DNA of 64,000 nt, taken from NCBI GenBank assembly GCA_022829145.1, contig CM040743.1, positions 7,574,646-7,638,645 of the forward strand, read 5' to 3'. This DNA is from Albula goreensis. Lineage: Eukaryota > Chordata > Actinopteri > Albuliformes > Albulidae. Within the stretch, counting starts at the first letter, position 1; each line of letters opens with the position of its first letter. The notes under the pieces are model-generated. The model saw only the letters and a list, made by a program, of their open reading frames with translations, did not search any database and was not told where the DNA came from. Made by a program: the position numbers and the translations under genes. Shown in pieces: positions 24,001 through 38,200 of this stretch.

Positions 24001-27000
24001 TAGATCCTGGGTCCCTTCTCCTGTTAGGCCACACTCCTAACCACTGAGTCACCATGTTGCTCAAACACAGCATTTCACAGAAACTGAAAGAGTAAAACAT
24101 TCTACAGAGGACGAGAAAGTAGAACAGTCCACAGAGAGATTGAACACAGGGCAATAGTTTAGAACATTCTCCAGAGTGCGACAGTGTAGAACATTCTACA
24201 GAGGGCGAGAGTGTAGAACTCCTACAACAGTTTTTTCCCACTCTTCATTTCCATACCCAGAGGACGGATATAAAATCCGTTTTTGAACTTCTTATGAGAA
24301 GTGGCTCGTTTTGAAAGTGTGACAGAGTCTGAGGGAGCTGGAGAGTGAGTCAGAGGGAGAGAGACGGCATAGCAGCAGACACAGCGGGAAGCCATCAGGA
24401 GTGAGGGAGCCCTGAGAGGGTCAGGGCCTCCTCTGAGTGAAAACAGGCTCAAAGTCTTTCAAATCTCCGGGATCAGGCCTTGTTGACACTGGCAAAAACA
24501 TTGGCTACTCTCTGTGTGTGTATTTTGTGAGCTTGACAATACTAATTCGCCATTTGCTTAGAAGGGGAGCTGGTTTGACGTGGACAGGAAGTTATAATAG
24601 AAAGAACTCGTTCATTAAAAATTAATTTCACTCTAGTCTGCACAAGGTGGGGTATCATTCATGGATATTTCATACACTACCTCAGGATTTTTCATCCCAA
24701 GCTTATCATCCTAAAACTATAATGCTTCTGCTTAATATAAACAAGCAGTCAGTCGGTGTTTTTGGCAGTTCGCAGCCCAAAATGTTAGAATCTTTACGGT
24801 TCATACAATTGACAGATTTTCTCGAATTTACAAAAAGACTACAGGCCACCTCATCTGTCAAGCCGGCAAGCTGACAGAGGACACAGGTGAGGTTCTGAAA
24901 TTTCAGAGCTCTGCGCACACATTCTGGCCACAGGTGTTTCCATTCAGCATTCCTCATAGCTCCTTGACACCATTCCGAGGCTCACTGATGCTATCAGTTA
25001 CCTCCTATACTCTGTGTGCCTTCCCCACACTCCCAAAGGCCTGGTTAACCTTGGCGACTGTCTCAGAAATTAGTTGTGCCATGACTCAGAACTTCTGCGA
25101 AGGCCAGACTGAAGTTCTGCAAAGGCAATGTTCATTGACGCAAGTCTGCAAAATAAGAGCACTCTCAAAGCCCGGGACAGCTGTATTTGTTTATCATTAC
25201 TGCAGTCTTTGTGTGATATCCATGTCTAGATGGATGTTTGCTTTGAGGCCTACACCAGCCAAACTTTCTTCTTGACTTTACTCAAGGAAATATTCATAAA
25301 ACGAAAAGCACAGAGCAGTGATGTGGCAGTCCAGAACTGGTTAGAAAAGTAACACCACCTCATTTACTCTGTAACTAATACAAACATTGAGGCTGCAACA
25401 CAATATCATAATATATGTGAGTATGCATGTCATCGCATATGGGAAATTAGATTTGAAGGAGCTCTGAAAAATGGACTTATACAGCCAAAATACTCATACT
25501 TTCACTATTATTATTATTATTATTGGGTCAAATTCCTCATGGGCCCAACAGCAGGTTCCCCACCTGCGAATAAACCTCTCTGCTAAATGAAATTTGTAAA
25601 GATCTACTGCTGGTCTCAAACCTATAACCCTGGCCTGCTGCAACCGCGCAATGATGGCTAGATTTAGGCTGCTGTGCTAAAGACCACGGTCCCCAGCCAA
25701 GGAAACTAATCAAGCTCCTATTGATCCTCCAGGCCTGACGTCATGGCAGTCTGTAATTGGACGTTCTTGTGCTCATTGACGTCTCTGAGTTTTGCCACAC
25801 TCGGCTCTAGCGCAGCTGAGCTGTGCCGCGGCCCGCGGCTGAGCAACGTTCTCCTGTTTGTTTTATTTTTTTGAAGGATGAAAGGCCCATGATGCTCACA
25901 CGGGATTGATTTTCTAAAGTACAGCTGTTAAAAAAGACAGCGCACATTTCATTTAAGTCTGACAATGAAAACGGGTATTCATCAAGCGGCTTGCTGCATT
26001 TTAAGCACCTCTATTTATTTCTGTCTTAAACTGAGCGTTATGCAATAGACACCGTTCTTTTTTCTGTACTTCTTCAATGCATTGTCGATGGGAATACACC
26101 ATCTCCTCCCATGTGCAACATAAAAACGTAATGAAGGCACTCGAATATTAAACTTCGGATCTTCATAACCCCCAATCCACACCCCCCAACCCTCAATTCC
26201 ACCCCCCCGACCCCTGCCCACACCTCACAAGACATCAGTCTCGTCACGGTAACGCAGGGGAATGAAACTGATCCGTGATCAGTCAGGCAGGCAGGACAGC
26301 CCATAATCACAGTGATGAAGAGGGAAAGTGAGAGGTAGGCCGTGTGGAGATGCACTGTATCCCCCAGTCACTTCTGATCACTCAGTCCCCGCAGTCAGTG
26401 CGGATTCCTACAGGCTTAGACTACCCTACTTTGTAGAGGAAGTCAGTTCACTTCACCCAGGGCGGTGTGAATGTTGGGAGTGCGGTGGTCCATTTCATGA
26501 ATTACCCATGATGCTGCAGGATTTTCGCTGCTCCTCTTGCCTCTCCGCGGTCCTGCCCCACACCTGCATAGCTGGTACAGTTAATCGAGGACACCTGAGA
26601 ACGCGCAGGGCTCCGAATGCACGCCTGAGGACACACTCGCAGGTGCGCATCACAGAGAGGCAGTCACCTGAGAACACACACATCTGGCTGAACATGCCTG
26701 TGAATACACACCTGACAAAACACACACACACACACACACACATACACACCTCAGAGAGCATCCACATTCAAACAAGCACACTTGAGAAAAAATACGCCTA
26801 TGGACATGCACCAGAGGAAGACATCATACACACAAACACACACACACACACACACACGAGAAGAACACACTCTCTCCAGGTTAATTTTTCTGCGGCTGAG
26901 ACCCTTAAACACTTGTCATTCTTACTTGATCATTTATCAGCCTAATTACTTGAAGTGTAGAAAAATCCATGCAGTTGAGTATTGTGGCAGAATTTTTCAT

Positions 27001-30000
27001 GGTATGTCAAGATACTTTATTTTGGGATGTGCATACATTTAGCTGTTTTTTGTGAAATTATTTAACTTTGTGAAGATACCCCTCCATAAAAACAAGTTCC
27101 ACATTGTCTCATGGATTTTTACAGAATTTTAGTCATGTCTAAAAAATGTACCCTTAAAAATGGTAAAATGAAAATGATTATTTTTATGATATTTAAGAGC
27201 TATGTATCACAATGTCAAATCTCAATGCCATTGTGCTGAGGTCCCCAGCAACGCCCACCCCTACTGGACAGCTCTTTTCTGCTTGCTTACTAATCAAGCA
27301 AGTAAGTCCCTCTTCCTTATGACTGTGACAGCAAATATAATCTTCAATAAGGTGTTTATTACAGGGGAAACAGGGTGAATGGCTTTTCTCCCCATTAATG
27401 TCCTGTTTTATTTTCATTTTAAATCACCAGTGTTAATATTTACAAGGGATGAGGTGAGACAGCTGGAAATATGGGGCTTTGCGTCGGGTAGGTGGGCTCG
27501 GCCGGTCTCGAGGGTTAGGAGGTGGGCTGTTGTGGCAGGAGCACAGGGCATTATGGGTAATATCAGTCCGCCCTTTGGGTCCCGCCCTCTTCCCGCCCCA
27601 CTCAGAAACCAGCAGAAACAACGGCTGCTCCTAATTACCACCTAGAAACAGATTGCTGCTCTTCCCCCTGGTGCTGTAATTTGAACGTCTCTCTTTGATT
27701 AATGTTAGGAATTGTAATTATTTATGGGGAGAATGGCTCATTAGACAAACAAACAACTTAAGACTTAAGGTCCGCCCGAGTCTGCACTCCTGTATGCGCA
27801 CTTGATGTCCTTTATTCGTCTTGACATCTCAGAGAGGGGGAGGGGCAGAGAGGGTGAGGAGAGTGAGAGTGGGGGTGGGGGCTCTTTGCTGCCGTTTACC
27901 GTTCGCAGACAGATCCGCGCTTTAACTCTTCATCCATCTCCGCGTCTGCTCTCCCGCTAGGGGAGCGGTTGCCGTGACAACGGAAGGACACACGACATCG
28001 TCAGACAGGGGTGTGTTTTTTCCGACGGCTGACGGCTCAGTCTGTCAGTCAGTCTGGGGCAGGAGTGAGGCGGCTGATGATGAGGAGTCAGGTTCGAGAG
28101 CGCGTCTTGCACAGCCATCCGCACCGTGCACACAGCAACCTACGCCAGCTGCAGCACAGCTCTCTGGCTTGTGCACAAATGTGTGTGTGTGTGCATGTGT
28201 GAATGCATATGTATAGGTGTGTGTGTATGTGTATGTGTGTGTGTGAGAGTGTGTGTGTGAAGGCATATGTATGGGTGTGTGTGTGTGTGTGTGATTTTTT
28301 TGAGAGGTGTCTTTGGCATATGTGCAGTGATGTGTGTGTGCAGTTGTGCAGGAGTTGGAACTGCATAGTGTGGCACATAAATTTCACACTCCACTGCATC
28401 CATGGGTGAGTATGACACACACATGCACATGCTCTTTGTGGTTCCCTTCAAATGTCCAGTCTACTCTGTAGATCACTTATTTAATGTAGTCCTTTCCCTC
28501 TTCGCTTCCTGCTTTGCACAATCGCTGCCTCACAGAGGTGGATGTCATAAGCATTTCAAAAACATGATGTCAATGCTGTTACTCAGTGGTGACCTGTACA
28601 TGGACTCTAGGGGGACCTGGGATGTGTCGGAGGTCAGAGGTCAGTCATTTAGTGGGCAGTCGGGACATGCCAGTGGTCAGTCGTCCAGTGATACCAGGAG
28701 AAACTGGTCAGCATTTTGGGGTGACACACGTGAATGTGCAGCGACCTTTTGGAAATGCGGTTTTCTTACTGCCTGAATTGAATGGTGACACAGTACAGGT
28801 AGAGCTACAGCATAGTGAGGATTCAGCACTTCTGATGTTATAGTGATTAATCAATCCTCTGATGTGGGACTTTTCACATGCGATAATGCCCTATCTTTGC
28901 TACAGTAAATGTCAAAGCCACAGCATTTGGTTTGGATTGTCCTTCATTGTGCCCTGTGACTGCCACCTTGAAATAGGTTGTCATGCAAAACAGCTCCATA
29001 CTGTTCTGCCAGGGCCAGAAGTCTCAGCAACTCAAATTTTTTCAGTCATGATTAATTATATTAAATCGGACACTAATATAATAGTAATTGATAAAATCAG
29101 TTGTCCATACCAAGTGTTAGTTGTTATACCTAAACATGAAACACTCACTTGGCTCATTCTGACGTTTTACAGCTGATAATATCACATCCAGTCATTTGGC
29201 CATGGTATTGCGCAACAGTCCAAAATCCAAAAATTGACATTTCAGAGAACATGTTTGAATGGAAAATTCAATTCTCTCGCTTCTAAAATGTTTTTTTCAC
29301 ATGACATGACTTATTGCATGGTCTTGCATATTTTAAAGATGTGACACATAGCAATCATGTTCATATAAAGTTACTTTCCCAACCAGGTTCGTGAACTACT
29401 ATGTCACCACTCTCTGCTTCTGTTTGGAGTATTTTAAGTAAACAAGGGTGCAATATTGGCAGGAGATGTCCTTAACTGCTGATGGTTGTCATCAGTACAT
29501 GTCAGGGAATGTGTGCGCGTTTGGCTTGAAAAGGGCACACTAGAAAAATGTTTATGAATAAGGCCTCTCTGGTACTTCAGTCATGGATGAAGAGATATTC
29601 GCTCTGAAAGTGCATGTTGCTCTCGGGGTGCTGCTCTAAGCTCAGAGCAGATACTGTGCCTGTTAGCGGATGTGCAGCGGAGCGGGGACAATCGCCCACA
29701 AAGTTAATACATTGACAGTCCGGGATTACTGGAATAAAGAAGGACCTAGGAAAAAGAGCAGATTTCCTTTTTGATGTGGGATATACATTAATGTTGCACT
29801 GTATGGTTTTAGATTACGGAGAGGTGTTATTCTCTGAGACGCAAAAGGGATTTATTTTATGGTCTCTGTAAACATACAGAGCTGGAAAATTAAGAATGGC
29901 AATGCGATACGCTCAACTTGTCTCTAGTCTCTTGGAATCCAGAACAGGATTCCTGTTCAGGCCTAAAAACATCCTCCTAAACCTTACAGATAAGGGTGAG

Positions 30001-32260
30001 CTCACCTTGAGAGTGCAGTGAGGTGAGTGAACCCGTTAGCTCAGATAGGCAAGTTCCCCTCTCACCCTATCTTGGGAAACACTGGGCTGACATCAGCACA
30101 CGCTTAACTACCCATAATCCCTATCTACACTAGGGGCTCCACCCTCGTCCGCTGGGTGGTCGTATTGCATTACATCATTCATTATTCATCAAAACCCGTA
30201 TCAAGCATGACCTCTGTTACACTTTCATCATTCATAAAGAGCGCCTCACAGAGAGAATTCAGCCGCCCTCCTTCAGGAGGGGAGACCTGAGTCCCGCCCA
30301 AATAAATGTGACCTTTAGCTCAGGGTCAAGAGCTAATACAGACAGTGCCAGTGATGGGCAAAGTGTACCTGTTTCTGGATTTCACACTAATTTCATTAGT
30401 GAAAATTCTGATGTGTAGTTCAATTTTATGGTGAGTAGGTGAGTGTCAGTTTACACCTACGATATGTATGTGAAATGGTGGTGGTCCATAGAACAAATTC
30501 AGTCATTGAAGCAGGGTGACTGGTGTAAACACGAGCACCAGCGCTCCAGGAAAGGAGTTGCCCACCCTGGGACTGTGGTGCCATGACTTTCTAGCCTACC
30601 CATGATGCATTGCACTTACAGCCGAGTGCTGAGGGGTGTCCAAGCTGTAAGCTGCTTTCTGTGGCTTGGTTGCAGGCAAAGTCAGGCTCATCTGACTAAC
30701 TGCTGGCTGACTAACTAGCTAGTTACAAAAGAGAGGTTTAATAGAGTTTGGGTAAATGTTCATTTTTTGACAGCAAAAATGTAAATGTAAACAGTGATGA
30801 CACCCAGAGTTCATGTTTGCATCTGAAAGATGTTCAAGCTAAAAATAGCAAAAGTTGTCACCAGCTGGATTAGCTTTAGCCATGAGTTATATATCACCTG
30901 GAGCAAAGCTTATGCTAATGACTGTAGAATCCAGGGTGGAAACCCGACTGGCTTTATAGGACCAGGTTTACAGTGACAACCAACAAACCGCAGAGAAACA
31001 CAGCGGTAAGACACGCCAACCAGTGCCTCTGTCATGCATGTACGCCATTCGAATGGAACAAGCTAGCGAAATCAGAGCAATGCGGGGTGAGTTATTCCTC
31101 TTGCCCTGTGTTCTAATAGAAGGGGAACCGTTCTGTCTGAGGGGCTACGAGCCCAATATTCGAGTTCACCTTAACTTGAGAGCGAACGCGAAAGGCGAGG
31201 CAGATTCCCGCAAGAATCAGGACGCCTCAGCTATCGGGGGTAACCGAGCGTTCGGATGACAGATGCTGAGAAGGATGTTATTTTATTTTTTTTTTTACAC
31301 CCGGCTGGAGGCAAGAACAAGGAGAGGGAGAACCCAACCCAATTGAATTGTTGGATGTTTTACACGGAGAATAGTTTAGATTTACGGTTACAGGGACTCG
31401 TGCTGGTGCTGTTACAATCACCTCACCCACCCCCCCCCTTCTCCTGTTTGCCTGGCTCCTGTTTTAATCCACCGAAGGGACCATGATACAAGCCCATTCT
31501 GGTGTCAGGTGAAACGTGATTAAAATGATAGACTCTCTGTGTGTAGGGAGAGGAAGGGGGGTGTGGGCATGCCTGGGGGGCTTTGTGAGCAGTACCAGGA
31601 TAATGATAAGAGCTAGTATAGGGCCTAAAGCTCTGGCTGTCTAGCTCCCAGGAGATCCTCAATGTTGGGGTTGCCGTTAGTGATAGTAGATAGAGGTGTC
31701 ATCACCCGTATAATGGGTGGAGCTACGATGAGTTGTCAGTCACTGACCTTTTTTTTAGCCAATCAGAGGGTTTTGCTCCTCACAGCAAGACACAGTGTTT
31801 GGTTGAGCTCATTTGTGTTTTCCTGAAACCACAGTTTCTCTATTACCAGTTACCACACACACAGATTTTCCCAGACATGCTTTCTGTTTTGGATAAAAAA
31901 TGTCCATTCTTCAAAACATTCTGGCATTTTTTAAAAAAATCCATGGTTTGTTCATTATCTGTTGGTAGGCTATAGATCAACCATTACACAGAATAAACAT
32001 TGTATGGAAGATACACATTCTAGAAAACATGTACAGAGTGGCTCCGTTATAACATGATCATTGAAGTCTATAAAATGTCATAGAGAAAAAAGCAGAGTCA
32101 TGCTAAATCGGGATTCAAGAAAAGCAGCACTCAAACTGACCCAATGTTGACCTGACATCCTAAAACACCCCTGTTTTCGCCCTACTTGACCCATTTTTTG
32201 CATGTTTACCTTCTGGGAAGTAAATTACCCTTTTTACAGCAGAAATTACAACACAAATGA

Positions 32261-32297
<37 letters not shown>

Positions 32298-35200
32298 TCG
32301 AATGACTCATCACGTTATATCTGAATTCGTATTAAAATCATGTAAAATCAGGGTTTCACTGTACCAATGAAGTCTCCATCCCCACCTAACAATCTCAAGT
32401 ACCAACACTGTTACTGAACCCTCGGCACGTAGCCATCTTTGAGTGTTCTTTTTTGTTGGTTGTTTTTAAATGAGGGAACTCAGACCAGGCAACACTACCT
32501 CTCAGAGAGTTAGTGTTTCCATGAAGGGGTAAAACTTTTCCAACTTATTCCATAAACCACTAAGTTACTGCTTTTGTTTTTCTTTCTTTTTCTGTAACAT
32601 TTTTTTTTTATCAAGAAGACCAAAGAATCAAACTAGCTGACAGGGCCCTTCAAAAACAACTCCTCTGTTGGCGGTCATTACTGCTAAACCTGCCGCGCCT
32701 CCACCGTCATGACCGGTTCTCCAGGGGGTCGTAAAAACAGGAAGAAACTGAGGCTCCCTAGCAGGATTCACCCTGTGCTGTGAAATCTAATCCTGACCCC
32801 CTTAGAGCCAACTGTGGCCTCAGGTTTTTTTAAACTGATTATTAGAGCTAGCACTATTTAGGAACCTGTGCCAAGTCAAGTCTAGACTTGACTCGATGCT
32901 GGATACTTTCTTAGACTCTAGGCAAATGATGACCCAGTGTGGCCTACTGTCCTCATTATGTATTACGTATTCCCAGGGGGAATTTCAAGATTCTTATGCT
33001 GCACTTGTAAATTGTTATCGTGTTGCTGATGTTTCTGACTGTGTTTTGGGCTGTACATTTGTCCCATATATCATTTCATCCCATGGTCGCCCAGAAAGGG
33101 GAGGGTTTCCATCCCGCATCAGGGTATCCCTCCTGCACAATAGTGCCCCCTCTGGTCAGGAGGGCACCTGCAGTCTGCTCGTGCTGCCTGTGATTCCCTT
33201 ACAGTTCCTTACAGTCCTCAAGGACTGCAGTGAGAGAAGTGATGTGGGCTGAGAGTCACATATTTTGGGGAGCGTAGTCCTCCCGCCTACAGTCCTGCTC
33301 AGGCGCTTCAAATTACACCACAAGAAAAATGTGTGAATGGAGAAATGTTTTTTTTTAAAAAAAGGAACAAATAACATTAAAGTCTTGAAAATGTGTGAGG
33401 TTACCAGGACGACACAGTAACAGTCCAGGTCCTGAACAGCACGCTGTTGCCAGGGCAGCTGTCAGGGTGCCTCTTCTTCATGACCAGATGCAGATGAGCT
33501 CGGACTGCAGGGTGTAAAACAGTTACTGGTTTGCATGCGCAGGAGTGCACTGGAGGGGTACGTATTCTCACACTTCAGCTCCAGCACTCCTGGTGCGCAT
33601 GAGGCATAAACAAACCAAGAGGCACAGGGGGGAAAAAAAACAAGAAAAAGCAAAAACACACCGCCCTCATGAGCGGCAACGGACTGTAAATACTGCTAGA
33701 GCAATGGACACCTCATGGCCATGAAGAAATGTTCTACCAAAGATACTGCAGAACATAAAAGCTTTTTTTGTGTGAAAATATGTTTGAGCGAATAATATCA
33801 TACCGTGAGAATTTGACCGAATAAACTTAAACCAATGGCCCAAATTATGCGAACTGCCTTAAGTGGCCGGCATGTTTGGCAGAGTTTAGGTAGGAGCTTG
33901 GTTGCAGCTCAGCCTGAGGTCGGGACTCATTCACTCAATTACTGCCCACACTCTCTGGAGGCCAAGATGTACCATATTACCAAGCTGTCCATATCTTTAT
34001 TTTATAGGTTTAGGCATTACTGTCATTATATTAAAAGAGTTAACATTACTTATTCAGTGGCCTTCTGGGAGCTGGCTTTGCTTCTGTACAGTATGTAAGT
34101 AAGAATAACTAATACATTACAAGTCCTATTCAGTGATAGATATTGCCATAAAAGGAGTGTTGAAAAGGCACATCTTCAGCAGAGTTTTTCTTTCCATAAT
34201 CAACAATATTACCTTGTCTTTTCACTGCTCTCTCACTGTTTGGAGATAAAGCATGTGAGGATAAATCATAATATATGTCTGGTTGCTATGTGCATTGAAT
34301 TTTGCTTTATTATTCACATCCTGTTTTTCTTTACCATTTAAATCAATTAACAAGTAAGGCAGTTTAAATGAAGAATCTTATGATTAAGAGGAAGTCGATA
34401 ATTAGGAGAAAATTGGGGTTGATTGCTTTTTTTCTGCTTAATTTGCATCTGCCTTTTTGCACTTCTTATGAAATCATTTTACGTACAAAAGTGGCACTTA
34501 AAAATTATAGTTTGAAGTAAGATTTTCTGATCTTTGTTCTTTAATCATAACAATTTACTGTGACCCTTTCTATTTGTTGTAATTACACTTAATATAATGT
34601 TCTCAAAGGCAGTGTTTGCTCTTCAGACGCATGAAGTGGGGAATGAAAAGAATGCTTCAACAATGTGTTGATGTGACTTAAACTGTGGAAAATGTATATC
34701 ACCAGGCCCAGGGCTGCAGGGCGTCTCGTTCTGCTTAAATCGCTGATATGCTGTCACCATGCGCCTCACCGTCTGGTACCGAATCGTGACTGTTACCGTG
34801 CCAACTGTGGCCAGCAGCCTTGTGTGGTAGCCATAGCGTCGTCATGGGAGGGAGAGACAACTTCTGTGGGATTATCTTCATCACTCGCCCCAGCCTCCTC
34901 TCATCAAGCTCCTGAATTGTCAGAGGATCCTGCAGCAGTATAACAGACTCACGAACACAGCTGGCCACTGCGACTCTTCACAAAATTTCATTCCAAAGAA
35001 CAGTGGAGCCCATATACCCATTCACATGGCTGTCTCTCTGGCTGTCACTGGCATCTGTGACAGAGTGTAGTTAATGCTTTGCAGATTTGTGGTTACAGGC
35101 CAGTTTGAGGAATTATTAACGTTAGAAAATGATTGTAAATGGTGCTGGAGATGATCGAAGTGTCCTCTGAGAGAGCTCCTTCTATGCAGCCCGTTTCACA

Positions 35201-38200
35201 GACAGGTTATAATTAGCAGCTGATGGACGGTGAGAAGAATCTGACCCAAAAAAGGACATTTAGCATCTAATCCACAGAGTGCATAGAGCTGAGCTGCTCT
35301 CAGAATGAAGAATCACTGAGCTGATCACTGAACTTAGAGTCTATATCTGTGTCTCAGTTCCATGGGAACTCGGCACAAGATGGAGGGGAAAACACCCAGG
35401 ACAACACATCTAAGATCAGTTTGACAAGACCAGACCTGGATCAGATTTCTATTTAGAATATTTAAATTTTCTACAAATGGCAGTAAGATTTGAAAGCACT
35501 CCTGCAGGTACCCGAGAGCTGTCAACGACGATTCTTAGCTAACTTGAGCGTTTTTATTCACATGGCAAAAAATGTTTATTCAGAATTTTTTGAGGTTTAA
35601 TTTAAAATGAAAGCTCAGTGATGTGTGACACTTTTACTAGTGTCTAAATGCTGAACTGTCTCAAATGAAGTATCTTAGTTACCTCGTAAACTAGTGTAGC
35701 TATCGTACACACTCATGAGCATGCATACAAACACAGAGCAACTACTCCTGTATCCAGCCACATTACTGCTAGCTTTCATTAGCATGGAAGCAGTGGTGGT
35801 GTTTGGGAAAAAAAGTGTTCATCAACAGAAATATTGCATAATTTTTATAGGAGTGATTGATCCGACTGGAAATAGCAGGTCTTTACCAAAAAACGTCAAA
35901 GGCTTGCTTGCTAACTGTGTTCACAAATTAAATCAAGGTTTCAGCCATTTCACTTTGTATGCCAGCTAACTTTGTACGCCTTTCACAAGCTCACATTTAC
36001 AATGTGTGAAAGGGCCATGGCCACGTAAAAAATGCACAAAACAATGACAACGTTAAATGGAAAGTGACTACTTTAGAGAGAAAGAATATATTGTGTGCAA
36101 TGAGACATTCCTGTTTCATTATTGAGAAGTTCTGTTTTCAAATAGCAGTACAGGACTGGAACATTTATTCACTACACCGAGAATATTCCCCCTCTTAGAA
36201 TGTCAGTGTCTCAAAGTTCCTTTTGCAACAGTTTGAAACATCTTAACTTTTCTTTCTGCTTCCGTAAACTGCACACAAAAAGCTGCATACAGCAAGCTCC
36301 AGAGCTCAGAGAGCTGCGCAGCCAAGGTACGCGTACTCACTCACCTGTGCCCTGGCATGAGGTGAAACTCGCTGGCACCATCAATCAGCTGAGGGTTTGG
36401 TGCGAATTAACGGCGCGTCGCGAAAACACGTCTTGTCCCCACAGGCCGAGGGCTTTTTACTCCTGTTGACGTATGAGTCTGAAGGGACTGGAGAAGGCAG
36501 GAGGTACGGACAGCCAGGCCTTAGATTTAACACACTGCAGTAGCTTGCAGGGGCTTTTATTTATGATGACGCGTCCTATTGACCTTTTCCATTCCCCCCC
36601 ACTGCCATCTTCCACCAACCGCCCCCACCCACACCCCTGCCACCGCCCACCCTCCTGTATCAGACAGAGGAATCAGCAGTAATGACCAAATAATGAGGTT
36701 CCCCTGATTTAGGATCAACCGAGACACGGACGCGTAAATCATCTTCAGTATTCACTGCGGGAAAAGGGATAGATCTGAGCTCAGTCCCTCTGTACCAGGA
36801 CACATGGATAAACACAAAGCATGCTGGGAATCCTCAGGCAAGCATGACAGCAGTACATGGTATGTAAGGCGGCTGGCTGAACAGCTTGGGGGTGGGGGTT
36901 GGGAGGGGGCAACTGCAAGACATTGTGACTCTTGTACTGTACATGATGTCATACGCAGCTCCTGATTGCCAATTGGACAGCACCCCACGTGTTGTTTTAT
37001 GACTCAGCATGATGCATGTCTCTCCTCCAGCCAGTGATAGTGTCAGGTTCCCAGGCGTGCACAATGGGTCGATGTGGAATCCGCTTTGCACCTCTTCGTC
37101 CCCATCGACATACATTTAATTAATGTAGAAGATCAATAAGGCTCAGTTTGGCTGCCCATTCTTGTTCACCATCGGAATCCTTTTCTTTCTGTCGCAGACC
37201 CCTGTGAAGAGTTTTGTTTAGGGCATATATGTGTGTGCAGGTGTGCTTTTGTGCGTGTGTGTGTGCACGTGTGTGTGAGTGTAAGTGTGTATGTGTGTGT
37301 ACGCACTAGATCATGAGAAGGGTGTTATACTCACATTTGAAAAACGTCTCCAGCAGAATATCAGCTAACGCTGCTTAGCAACCAAGAGCATAAGTCAGAA
37401 AGAGTGTGCGCGCAGTTTCAGACGGTTTAAAAAAAGAACATAGCGAGGCCCTGTCCCTGTACTGTTTCCCTTCTGTGAGTGTACCAAATGACACAAGGAA
37501 ATAATTTAATCCAATCAATTGTTCTCAACCCGTTTGTGCTCATCAACATTCTAATTCCGTGATGTCAGAGGACACAATTGCATGATACAAACTAACATAC
37601 ACACAGCAACAGAATTCAGTGGCACGCTGTGTGTCATTCGAATAATTGCCACAGGGGGTTCTATATTTTACCCATGATGATTTCAATACCCAATGATCAA
37701 AAGTGAATTTAATATGTCCGAACAACACCACAAAACCTCAGCACATGAAAATGGATGGATCGCATGGAAATTAGCCTGGTGCAAGTTTAGCCTGTGCTCA
37801 CTGACCTGTACAGCATCACATTTTCTGCATTTCCTCCGTCCAAACTGAGTTATTCTCTCCTTCATTTTGCTTCTTTTTGGAGAGTGGGGAAGCCAGGGAT
37901 GTTGCTAGACTTTTAGCACTACTGGGGCACAGGCCCCCACTGCCCACATCCTCACACTTGCAATTTATGATACATTTTAAAAATGAGTTATTTTTCATGA
38001 TAATTTACTTGGGCACAACAACTCTTTTGTTGTATTTCTTTCCTTTATTGTAGACAGTAGAAAGCTGAATGGGATGGAGATGAAGAGGAGATCACAGTAG
38101 AGAAGAGTGTCAAACCCTGGGGCTCCCTAGAGATCTATATGGGATATAGGTATATGGGAGCCGGGATCAGCTGTCCCATGGACTGTGCCGCATGGTGTTG

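Noticed and set aside
26328..26945. 205-residue open frame
   Set aside because: Runs through two CA microsatellites (Thr-His repeats), has no splice or family support and lies inside xkr4 intron 1.
28088..28451. Overlapping minus-strand frames rich in His-Thr
   Set aside because: Produced by the TG tract at 28179-28345.
33130..33160. CTCF-like word GCCCCCTCTGGTC (also near 40305)
   Set aside because: The spacing between CCA and the GGC core is one base short of the CTCF consensus; it is more likely part of a dispersed repeat.
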